Shown here one piece after another: positions 23,284-32,217 of a DNA stretch of 64,000 nt. Within the stretch, counting starts at the first letter, position 1; each line of letters begins with the position of its first letter. Below the pieces are notes generated by a model. It did no database searches, had not been told where the DNA came from, and saw only the letters and a list, made by a program, of their open reading frames with translations. The DNA is from Trileptium ribeirensis. Lineage: Eukaryota > Nematoda > Enoplea > Enoplida > Thoracostomopsidae. The stretch covers positions 1 through 64,000 of the forward strand of contig JASANE010011961.1 of the NCBI GenBank assembly GCA_030248225.1, in the 5' to 3' direction. Position numbers and translations under genes: made by a program.

Positions 23284-23800
23284 GCATGCTACTGGCCACG
23301 CGTACGGACCACACATTTTCGAGTGACGAACCCCGTCCCAATTTAATAATCCGATAGCCGCCATAATGAATCATAGTACACCCCTACCCCCAATCCTAAA
23401 TTAAATAAAATAACATTATCGAAGGTCTATTGTCGGGGGTCCAGTAGGCTAGTGGGGTCCTAAGTGTCTAATTGTAATTCGAAATGAGTTTCCTTAAATA
23501 CGTAGTTTTAAATTTTACTGTTTGATGTTCAAGTGTTTGAACAAGTGTGATCGAGCCGAGCAAGGATCACGCCATAACGCGAAATATAAGGCACCAATGC
23601 TGATCACGCAAAGAAGGACGCGCGCCACATTAGACGCCCCAGCGGCATACTACTGGCCACAACTCGAACCTCACAATCCTTCGGTGACGAATCCCCTCCA
23701 CATTTATTACCGATAGCCGACATAATGGAAAATCTTCTACCAACTCCTACCCCAAGAAAATCAACATAAAATAACATCGAGGGTGTAGTAGGTGTTGGGC
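23284..23800. repeat. Pair of diverged direct repeats (~160 bp, 354 bp apart)
   Basis: A first copy (from about 23284) and a second (from about 23638) share, in order, GCATNCTACTGGCCAC, GTGACGAAYCCC, CCGATAGCCGNCATAATG, CTACCCC and AAATAAAATAACAT. Both contain small indels. They lie directly upstream of LTR-like segment B and may belong to the same element. Confidence 0.65.
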
Positions 23801-23916
23801 AGGCATCGACTACTCTACAGGGGAATTGCAGTCCATACCCGCCCCAAAACCCCGAAATTTTCCTAAAACCCAGGTTTTTTAGTTCATTGCTTATTATACC
23901 CCTCCTTCCGTTCTAC

Positions 23917-24439
23917 CTTACCTTCGAATAACTTCGTCGTCCCGCTGCATCGTACGTCAGGCGCTTTCAGGCACGGTTAACGGCAACGGGCGATGTATAG
24001 CCGGAAACCAAAATTCCGGCTGTTTGAGTTATGATGCATTGATTGTTCATTGAAAAGCTGAAGAAAGCAGAGAGCAACAGCAAACGTTACAAAATTGGCA
24101 AGCATCCGTAAGAATGGAGGCGCTCTTTGAAGACGTTGAAGGACGAAGCTGTGACTACTTCCGCAGGAAGCGCGTTCCACTGTTCAATTACTCGGTATGC
24201 AAAAAAAGTTTTTAGCAAAGTCATGACGAGGCGTTAATTTAGGACGAAGTTTGAGGGGTGTCCTCTAGTACCCACGTCAGATGTGAATTCAAAAAACGCC
24301 GTCCAATCATACTTCAGCTGGTCGTTTAACAATTTATAAACGAAAATCAAGTCTTGACGTAACCTACGCGTGTGTAACTTTTGCAAACAGAGGAACATCA
24401 AACGATGCTCATACGACCAATGATGTATACTAACAACAC
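23917..24439 (-). pseudogene. CR1/Jockey-type LINE ORF2, 3' tail
   Basis: Minus-strand translation gives the region just after the reverse transcriptase of CR1/L2/Jockey LINEs. It reads WSYEHRLMFLCLQKL, then RRLRQDLIFVYKLLN, then TRGH, then FFAYRVIEQWNALPAEVV and FKERL. This corresponds to the family pattern SYEERLKAL...RRLRGDLI..YK...RTRGH...F..RV...WN.LP..VV. One frameshift lies between the TRGH part and the RVIEQWNALP part, and a stop follows CLPIL. The fragment is 5'-truncated, as typical for target-primed insertion. TTCTAC at both borders looks like the target duplication, and the uninterrupted site is preserved in LTR-like segment A. Confidence 0.8.
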
Positions 24440-24493
24440 TTCTACGTCCTTTTGTTTCCGCTGTCATTGTTTTCGTTTGTTTTCTTTCTTTCA

Positions 24494-24529
24494 TCTAATT
24501 TGCATAAATTGCAACAATTTATGCAATTA
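24494..24529. repeat. Hairpin with 16-bp stem and one bulge
   Basis: CTAATTTGCATAAATTG pairs with CAATTTATGCAATTAG around a three-base CAA loop, with a single unpaired T. It occupies the position of the 21882-21910 hairpin in LTR-like segment A. Confidence 0.8.
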
Positions 24530-24720
24530 GCTAACAAGATGTTAGCTGAAGTTTTTGTTGTAATTTCAGTTTGGTTTTGACTCGAGAGAGAGCGGCAGTT
24601 TTCGCGGAGTTTGTTGAACTAATTCTAGTTCCTTGTAGTATTATTAATAGCGCAAAGAAGTGCGCTTTTGATTGCCGTTGTTCTAGCTTCCTTATTTTAT
24701 ACACATAAAGAATTATGTGT

Positions 24721-24760
24721 ATCTACTATGGAAATTGTTTATCTACTATGGAAATTGTTG
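24721..24760. repeat. 20-bp perfect tandem duplication
   Basis: ATCTACTATGGAAATTGTTT occurs twice back to back (the last base of the second copy differs). Segment A has no counterpart, so it arose after the two copies separated. Confidence 0.85.
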
Positions 24761-24812
24761 TTTTTAATTCATTTAATTCACTGGTTACCTAGCTAGTAGA
24801 TCGTTTAGTAGC

Positions 24813-25389
24813 TTGTCACACGTCACGAATTTTGGGTTTCTCATTATTGATTTCTTGTTTATAAAGCCACACTAGTGTGCTTCACGATTTAAGCTCGAAT
24901 TGTGGTTCGGATCATTCTGGCGTAAAGAATTACACACGATAACGAAACTGGTACAAATTACATTAGTGGTGTTTATGATTTCGCGTTTCTATTCTTGATT
25001 TAAGAATTAATCTAAGAATGGCTCAGAGATTTCACAAATAGGTACTGTAAACCGTAATTAGTCTTAATCTTAGTAATATTATATTTCCTAAATAAAAGAG
25101 TAGGGTAAAATAATTGTTACTAGTCTTATCGTATTAACAGAATATTAGTTAGTAGTACTAAAGAATTTCGGCCCTAATGTCTTGTGAGAAAATACCCAGG
25201 AGAGCTGATTAGGGAGTTTGGTGGGCAGTAGCATCACTTCTAGGTGCGGCAGCCGTCCGGGGCGGACTATCAAGTAGTGTTATTCTTGAGAAGACCGGGG
25301 AATAATGTGCGTGAAATAGATTACCCCATCGAGCCATTTATTCCCAATTACCAACTCCATTACCAAATTTTGTGCAAATATAGAACGAA
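24813..25389 (+). other. Probable leader between LTR-like segment and gag
   Basis: No gene is recognised. If segment B is a 5' LTR this would be the end of the LTR, primer-binding site and leader. GGTGGGCAGTAGCATCAC at about 25219 is a conceivable but unproven primer-binding region. Confidence 0.25.
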
Positions 25390-26349
25390 TTGGTGCAAGT
25401 CAGTCTGCAAATACAATCAGTCAAATATATATTGCACGCAATAGCAAAGTTCGATGCAACCCAAATGGCGAACACGAACAATCAAATGCAAGCACAATAC
25501 GTAGTAACTAATTCTGGGGCGCCTCAAACAACGGATATGGGGAGTCAAAACCCAAGAATAGCAACCGGTGTAACACAGAACGAAGTATATGGATATTTCG
25601 GTACAACTCCAGTGGCTCCACAATACAGCCAAATTCTATTTATCGGAAATAATTCGGTGATCAATCCTGGAGCGCAGTTGGCAACGGCAACACCATATGC
25701 GTGCTAAATGCAGTAGCTGCAACAAGCAACGGTTCCAGCGAACCAAATCGAAAATGGAGGTCAACAAAATAATGATCGAAGAGTGATGAATCAACAACTG
25801 ATCGAGGCCCTAATCAAAGTGGCAACTAAAGAATCGCCACAAACGACGAGCGCATTGCTACAATCAATTGGTGAAGCGATCATGGTCAAGATGGGCAATG
25901 GAAGATGAACAATGGTCCGAAATGTACAACCATACAAATGTGAGGCAAGTTTCGAGAAATTTCGTAAAGAACTCGAAAAGGCATTGACCCAAGATGGCAT
26001 CGATGACGAACAAGAAAGACATCGAATATTTAAAGCTAAAATGCGTGGGGAAAGCGGAAGAATACTTGGAGGTATTGACACTCGAAAAGGCTAAAGGATT
26101 TAGCGACTACAGCGAATTAGTAAACAAATTCAAAGAACGATTCGATGTACCAAAGAGTTGACGAACCATATAATCAGTTTGCAAAGTTTAGGGCAAACAG
26201 GAACGGTTAAGGAATTCGTCGATGGCCTATGGGTGCACGCTGCACGAAATTTCAGCTCGAAACGAATATCTGAATCAATCGTTGAAGAGGTCCTCAAGTC
26301 CGCACTGATCAGGGCATTAAAGAATGAATTCTTTTGTTTGGTTCACTAA
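25390..26349 (+). pseudogene. Decayed gag-like frame of an LTR retrotransposon
   Basis: A Gln/Asn/Thr-rich N-terminal part (25390-25707) is followed, after a stop and frame changes, by YKCEASFEKFRKELEKAL, DEQERHRIFKAKMRGESG, AEEYLEVLTLEKAKGFSDY, LVNKFKERFDVPKS and then LQSLGQTGTVKEFVDGL. This order matches the capsid-like core of Ty3/Bel-type gag: an F..F...L segment, a D..KR..L..L.G segment, then F..RF and L..L.Q....V.EF. At least two frameshifts and two in-frame stops are needed to follow it. No zinc knuckle, protease, reverse transcriptase or integrase is recognisable downstream before the hAT insertion, so only the gag part remains. Family identity is inferred from motif spacing. Confidence 0.55.
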
Positions 26350-26928
26350 AAGCAAACGTTATTGCCACATCAATATTTATGTGGAACATTATTGTACGAC
26401 CGAAAATACAAAAGCATTATGCGCTGCAATAATATAAGGAAAATATATCGTCTTTGCAATATCTTACGGTGTGCAATTCGTGCAGGCAGATCTCTGTGAA
26501 CGACGCATTACTGTTGAAGAAGGGAAGTTGTGTTTGGCAACCGTACTTCATAACTACTAGGATGTCTTTTCGAAATAAGACTTTTATATCGGGATTAACA
26601 CAGATGTGGAACACTATATCCAGCCACAGTGGAAAAACCGGTACAACAACCACAACCACTCGATTCTCGATTTTAACTGTAGATATGTTAATCCGAAAAC
26701 AGTATAAATAGTATGATCTACGTGCATAGGCATGTTGCTGATTAATACATTCCTTGTCGCGCATCTTTAAAAATTATCATCAAATAGCTGCACAGTGTAA
26801 AATTGTGTACAATTTAAAATGGAAGGTGGAAGCACAGAGGACACAATTCACCATTGGAGCCTCTACTGGTTTACAAATGAAAAATGCCAGCAATCCACGT
26901 TTTAATCACATCATTGTAACCAATAACT
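26350..26928. other. No recognised feature
   Basis: Frames of 85 (plus) and 115 (minus) codons overlap on opposite strands, with no family resemblance; I treat both as chance. Confidence 0.35.
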
Positions 26929-27171
26929 GTGGCAGATATCGATCAAGCGGCGTCGGATGCGGTAAATGAAGCGATAAAGGCAGTGATGGATGAACTCGAC
27001 AATCGACGATCGCTGACACGTCTGAAATGCAGAATAATCGCAGAACCTGCCGAATGGAATCGCATCGCCGAAAAAGCTCGTCGCCAATTGGGTCTAGAAC
27101 ATACGACTAAACGATGGTTCGTGAAATCAGCTTGCGAGCCATTGACGTCATGCCATTCGTCTTGCCAATAA
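26929..27171 (+). CDS. Unrecognised coding-like segment
   Basis: An 80-codon frame with soluble, charged, helix-friendly composition (ADIDQAASDAVNEAIKAVMD near the start; EWNRIAEKARRQLGLEH in the middle). The DNA is GC-richer here than its surroundings, and there is no low complexity. A CAG at about 27130 could be a splice site. I do not recognise a family. It could be a displaced part of the gag-bearing element or a host exon. Confidence 0.25.
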   Translation: MADIDQAASDAVNEAIKAVMDELDNRRSLTRLKCRIIAEPAEWNRIAEKARRQLGLEHTTKRWFVKSACEPLTSCHSSCQ

Positions 27172-27236
27172 AAATGTGTGTCCAATTTCGCGGGGGATAA
27201 GCAGCGACAACTTTGCCTTGACTATTACGCCCTGGC

Positions 27237-29237
27237 CAGGGAGTAACCGGAATTCCGGTTCCGGTTCCGGCGAAAATCGTGTTCCGGTTGCGGTTCCGGC
27301 AAAGGGCAAAAACCATACCGGAACCGGAATTCCGGTTTAAAAATTTTGTTTGAAATTTTTCACATTTTTGCTTCATCTGTGATCCAAACATATGTAATAT
27401 ATATTATACAATGATCAAACTCCAATACAACCGAGCAGGGTTTTTTTTTCATTTTACAGAGTGCGCATTTGGCTGCGCAAATTTCAGCCGGACTGCGCTA
27501 AATTTTCAGAGATTGCGCAATATTATTAGGATTTTTTTACACTTTTTTGCCTTCAATACGATTATTTTTCACCCAAAAACTGTGTTTTTACTTTCACTTG
27601 TTTAATATATGGTATGCACTATGCAGTGGACATGTACACTTCTTTTGATACAACGTATGTTTTTGTGTTTGTTCAATATGAATTCGCGTTCGTTGTTTTT
27701 TTAGCGTGACAATGTTTTTATTTTTAATGATTTCTGGATATGGTAGTTGTGGCTCATTTGACATCATTTATGAACTAGCAAATTTACAGTTCATCTATTG
27801 AAAAAAACGCTATCCATGAAGAAAAACATGACCCCATAAGCACTGACCCAGGTACATTTGACTTGTATAGCTAAATCCAACTTATTCTGTCTAATTTTGA
27901 AAGTTACTTCGCTTAAACTATGCTTTCAAAGTCTTGGTGTTATCACAAAATGTCACCACAACTGTGCCAACTTCCGTGTGCAAAATGCAAATTACCATTG
28001 AGCTTTAATGTCACATGATCTAGTTTTAATTTGTGTTTTGTTTTTGTTTTTGTTAATAAAAAAACTTTTGTGAACAAAATGATTTTTCGGCGTCGATATT
28101 TCTCAATATTTTATTTTTGGCCCGTTATTTTGGATTTTTCCTCAAAAATTTTACTGCGCAAATTTATGCGCAAATTTCAGGCGAACTGCGCTAAACCTAA
28201 AAAAAGTGCGCATTTGCGCAGTGATTTGCGCAAAAAAAACCCTGCAACCGAGCCAAAGAAAAGATTAACTAACCAATTTGCCGTGTGAAACGTAAGTAGG
28301 GCACATAATTTTAGCAGGAATTTTTCATAATTACCTGCAGGAGTTTGTTAAATCAAAGCCAGGTCGATGCTTGTAGCAGCTATTTTACACATCCAGAAGT
28401 CTGTGGGATACATTTGAATTAAACCGGTCCAACTCGGTAACAGAGTGTGGCTTACGCAGAAGTACTTAGCCTATACTTGGCTAACATAAATTGCGTCAAG
28501 CACCAGCCGGTGCGCTTTAAACTTTGTAAATCAGGTGAAACTGAAGTAACGTTATCTGCAACGCAAGCAGAAACTGCTTCCTTGGCAATGAACTGTATTT
28601 ATTGAAACTGTGCGAGCAGCATCACCTGTGTGTCTCATCTATAGCATTTTGATTAGAAAGTTATCATCATTATCATCTAACTGACGGGCACTGTTTGTCC
28701 AACGCTAGCCTAAACAGTGTCTCTGAACACTGATCAGAAAATTACCTTCTATCTATTATTTTATCTTAGAATCATATAAACCAATAATTTTACGTTTGCT
28801 ACAGAAGAACATGCAACAAACGTATGTGTAGTAAAGGGAGGCGACTGGAGACAGATCGAAAGTGTGTATTCTACGCTCCAAGCTTTGTAAGCACATTCGA
28901 TTTGACGCAGTATACGCAGTGGTGTATAGTGGAAGGCATTTTTTTGCTCTGAATGTCCAAAAACCGACATATTTGATCGATAAATAAACATTATTAGCTT
29001 CCTCAGTCTCTTTAAAGTTTCAGAAAGGCAATAATACCATCGCAATACATTAAGTTTAATGTAAAAGTTATTTTTAATGCATTTTAAATCCACTATACCT
29101 TCATTTCTTCCATCATCTGTTTTACTATATATAAATTTCGAAGACCAGGTTCCGGTTCCGGGTCCGGATCCGGTTTAAATGGACGGTTCCGGTTACTGGT
29201 TCCGGTTTCGGTAAATTTCGGTTCCGGTTATTCCCTG
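27237..29237. mobile_element. Non-autonomous hAT element, outer (2001 bp)
   Basis: The left end CAGGGAGTAACCGGAA and the right end, read on the opposite strand, CAGGGAATAACCGGAA, are inverted repeats. They are flanked by a perfect 8-bp target duplication GCCCTGGC (27229-27236 and 29238-29245). Both arms continue as interrupted runs of CCGGAA/TTCCGG, giving GC-rich repetitive subterminal regions. No transposase fragment is recognisable inside. A second hAT element is inserted at 27436-28244, so the element was about 1.2 kb before that. Confidence 0.92.
27436..28244. mobile_element. Non-autonomous hAT element nested in the outer hAT (809 bp)
   Basis: The ends CAGGGTTTTTTTT and AAAAAAAACCCTG are inverted repeats with a perfect 8-bp target duplication CAACCGAG on each side (27428-27435 and 28245-28252). 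Subterminal arms carry repeated GCGCAAAT / TTTGCGCA and GCGCTAAA words in mirrored order. There is no transposase frame. Because it splits the outer hAT, it must have inserted later. Confidence 0.92.
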
Positions 29238-29260
29238 GCCCTGGCGGATCTTTAAGCACT

Positions 29261-29311
29261 AATATATATAAATAAATAAATATATATATATATATTATAT
29301 ATATATATATA
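29261..29311. repeat. AT-rich simple repeat
   Basis: Runs of TA dinucleotides interrupted by AAATAAATAAA and TATTATAT. Confidence 0.85.
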
Positions 29312-29791
29312 GAAGAGGCACAAAAAAATATAGGTGCGGCATTGTTTTAAATATTACATAACTACGTGTCAGTAGACAGCAAAAAATTCTGTACCAAGAT
29401 CTACCCAAAAGTACCCTGTAAAATAAGAAGAGTTTTGCCATGGTTACAGTAGTTACATATAACGGTACTGGTAACCTTTCAAGAAGATGTGCTGCTATAT
29501 GTTGCCATACCGCGCTAAGCATGATACATTTATTGCGCGGCAAAATTTGGATGTACCAAGACAGCAGTCTAATATTTCATTAAAATGTACCAAGACAGCA
29601 GTTATTCATTTACATATGGATGTTGCTAATGAAATACTAACGAGTGAACGTATGTTTTATGCTGCATCTACGTATATGTTCTTATCAAAGGGTTCTATTT
29701 TTAGGATTATTCTGATTGCTGGTTTATATAGTAATTATACATATATATTATTACACTAACAGTGCGTACGTAGTTATCACGTAATAATAAC

Positions 29792-30049
29792 ATGGGTAAA
29801 GTTAATCCACGAACACATTCTAAAAAATCATGGGGAATTTACGAGTTAAGCGAATTGAACGCCGCTGTCAACGATGTACTGGAAAGTAAAAGCTACAATG
29901 CCGTACTACAGATGTATACAACTGTATCTCGAGGAACACTACAGCGCGCTAAAGGTGACATACTTCATTTCTCCAATGTACATAATCCATTTTATTATGT
30001 TTTCGGTATAGCTCACGTTCTACCGTTTTCAATTTTTCGGAAAAAATGA
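29792..30049 (+). pseudogene. pogo-type transposase, N-terminal HTH
   Basis: The frame begins MGKVNPRTHSKKSWGIYEL and continues with LNAAVNDVLESKSYNAVLQM and VSRGTLQRAKGD. This is the shape of a psq-type helix-turn-helix, the DNA-binding start of pogo/Jerky-like transposases (acidic helix, short turn, then V.R.TL.R). After GD the family similarity ends and the frame runs into unrelated sequence and a stop. The second (CENP-B-like) DNA-binding half is therefore interrupted. ATG 29792 is the natural start. The catalytic half resumes in the frame starting near 30334. Confidence 0.65.
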
Positions 30050-30333
30050 GATTTTGTAGATTTATTGCAGTTGTAATTGAAACGAGCGATGCGAGTTTCC
30101 CAAAATGTTAAGTTGCTAGCGTGCGAATGGGTGAAAATTCCTCGACACTGGACCGTTATGGTCTCTATATGATTCTTTTGTAGGTTTCATGTGCATTGCG
30201 GGTCGGGTTTCGGGTAAAAAGGGGCCGGAAAGGTCAAAACTTAGCATTTTTTGGAAATAGGGGTTACGAGTTGCATGTATGTCGGTCTGTAACTCGAAAA
30301 CCAAAAGTCAGCTAAAAACTAAAGGTACCTCCC
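30050..30333. other. Foreign or decayed segment splitting the transposase
   Basis: This stretch separates the HTH part from the CENP-B-like/catalytic part and has no transposase similarity. It contains GGGTCGGGTTTCGGGTAAAA and ends near AACTCGAAAACCAAAAGTC. About 60-70 residues of the family are missing at this point, so this looks like a replacement or insertion-deletion rather than a clean intron. Confidence 0.4.
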
Positions 30334-31431
30334 GTGTTCGCCTCGACGAGAGCTACAACTTTGTACAGCCACTTGCTTGTTACGTACCTCTTTCAGAATG
30401 ATAACAATCCTGGAAAGGACTGGATTGCTGCGTTTGTTCAGCGCCATGCTGATCGAATCAAGTCAACAAAGGTCAAAAATGTTGCGAACAAAGTTGTCGA
30501 CCGCGACACTGTTATGCAGTACCTTGATAATGTCGAAATAGCGTTGCACCTTGATAATGTCGAAATAGCGTTGCGCGGTGTTCCTCGTCAAAATATATAC
30601 AACTACGATGAAACGGCCATGATTGACGATCCTGGTAAACAGATTCGATTCGTTTCTAAAACTGACAGGAACGCGAAAAATCTTATGAATAACAGCAAAA
30701 CTGGGGTATCTGTAATGTTCTGTGTGTCTGCCAGTGGCTGCCTACCACCACCATACGCAGTATATAAAGGTACACGCATGCGTGAAAGCTACCAACTTGG
30801 TGGTCCAACAGGCGCTCCATGTTGTGCGGAACGATGTTGCGCTCGTGGTGCTGTCTTTGACATGAACGAATCTGGCTGGTTTGACGAAGATGCTTTCAAC
30901 AATTGGTTTGAAAAAATTGTTGTTCCCCACTGCGATGCGCTTCCGGGAGCGAAAGTGGTTATCGGTGATCAATTCTCCGCTCATTTCAGTGTTACCGCCT
31001 TGCGCCTTGCAAAGCGTCATGACATTCACATGGTATTTCTTCCAGCAAACACGACTGATAGACTCCAGCCGTTAGATTTGACTTTCAACCATTCGATGAA
31101 AAATGCATGGCGAAAGGAGTTTACTGACTGGCGAGATACTCCAGAAGGGCGTCGAGCTCGGTTTCAGAAGGAAATATTTCCCGCCTTATTTAAGAACGCT
31201 ATCGCCCGTCTAGAGCCTGACGGAAACGATCGTCTCTCCAGCATAATATGCAGCGGATTCCGAAGTGCTGGTTTGGCTCCTTTCAACAAATCACATGCAC
31301 TAGAGAAATTTGCTGCACCGTCTAACAATGCAGCAGCAGCAGAGCCTAATGTAACACCAGCTGCTGCTATGCGCGATAGTGTTGAGCAAATTTTGGATGA
31401 AATTACGCGGCCGTCAACACATAAGCGTTAA
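30334..31431 (+). pseudogene. pogo-type DDE transposase, catalytic domain
   Basis: A 365-codon frame containing the DDE_1 domain of pogo/Tigger/Jerky-like transposases. Residues 26-40 (GKDWIAAFVQRH) are the end of the second DNA-binding domain. Catalytic residues appear as D92 (NYDET), D212 (GDQFSAH, where relatives have DN..SH) and D248 (LPANTTDRLQPLD), a DD35D arrangement. The run WFDEDAFNNWFEKIVVPH before D212 is the usual W......F..W......P segment. A 27-bp in-frame tandem duplication (30524-30577) repeats LDNVEIAL. The ATG used here is probably not native because the N-terminal half lies in a different frame upstream. The core is intact, so loss of activity would come from the broken N-terminus. 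Confidence 0.85.
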
Positions 31432-31660
31432 CACATCAGGTCTTCGAGTAAATTACCTCCGACCCAAAGGTCCGGCCACCAGCTTTACATTCGAACAACA
31501 GGATGAGGTGGATGTAGCTTACGACGATGTTCTGGAGAAAGTCGAAATTACAATGAAGAATGTTCGAGAGCTAACGAAATTTGTTATCGATGAAGATACT
31601 AGTGATAGAATTTCACGTAAGCTTGCGCAGCAGATTCCTAGGAAGTTTGCAAAAAAATAA
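31432..31660 (+). pseudogene. pogo-type transposase, C-terminal tail in another frame
   Basis: After the stop of the catalytic frame, the +1 frame continues with NTSGLRVNYLRPKGPATSFT and an acidic/helical tail ending KLAQQIPRKFAKK. Coding-like composition and immediate adjacency suggest one frameshift separates it from the catalytic part. The overlap with the upstream frame is 31379-31431. Confidence 0.45.
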
Positions 31661-32183
31661 TGTATTCAAAATAGTCACTCCAGTTGTTGCAACTCACTCT
31701 GTGTTTTATGCGTACAAGTTTACGATATTTCTATTTACGTAGTTGTTCGCCGATCGATAACTTTACGAGGTCTGACCATACGTAGCTATTTTTTAAATCT
31801 GAGCATCATTTGACCCGATTAAGCACTGCGCATTTTGTCTTGATTTTGTTTAGACTGAAGTTTGATCGCTTTTTTCATAGCTACGTAATTTGAACGTAAT
31901 GGCCTATTTTACATTCGTAACTTTGGTTTGCTGTTTTATACCTATTATCTTTGTATTTGTTTCCCTACATACGTACCAAATTTTGTTTTTTTAAAAAGCC
32001 AAAACCGTACTAAGACACCCGCTCGTGTATTGCTTACGACATACCGAGATAGCCGTCTCATACCAAGACACACGTTAAATTAAAATTGTCATATCGCAAT
32101 AACTATATAAGATAATATCATGAGACCCGGAGCGTTCGTTCGCATTTTTACTCAGCTGTTAAATAGTGTCCTATAATTTGCAG

Positions 32184-32217
32184 TACCAAGACATCCGGAG
32201 TGGCGGGTGTCTTGGTA
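32184..32217. repeat. Palindrome with TACCAAGACA arms
   Basis: TACCAAGACA (32184-32193) and TGTCTTGGTA (32208-32217) form a perfect 10-bp inverted repeat around 14 bp that themselves contain CCG/CGG. It lies at the proposed right end of the pogo element. Confidence 0.85.

Larger units (their letters stand above)
23806..24812 (+). repeat. LTR-like segment B, interrupted by a LINE
   Basis: Landmarks shared with segment A: a CCCAAAACCC-type run, TTATACCCCTCCTTCC, TTCTAC, CTAATTTGCATAA in a hairpin, then GGTTACCTAGCTAG. Between the two TTCTAC copies (23911-23916 and 24440-24445) lies a 523-bp LINE fragment absent from segment A. Removing it leaves about 480 bp, near the ~420 bp of segment A. A gag-like frame follows about 0.6 kb downstream, so B could be the 5' LTR of that element. 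Confidence 0.45.
29394..32215 (+). mobile_element. pogo-type (Tc1/mariner superfamily) transposon relic
   Basis: The transposase pieces at 29792-31660 are bracketed by the words CCAAGATCTACCC (29394) and GGGTGTCTTGG (ending 32215). Each has TA directly outside, consistent with TIRs and TA duplications of a pogo element. The same TACCAAGAC word recurs in direct orientation at about 29554, 29588, 32013 (one base different), 32060 and 32184. The ends therefore carry several subterminal copies, as transposase-binding sites often do. The exact termini are a proposal; an inner or outer copy of the motif could be the real end. Confidence 0.5.
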
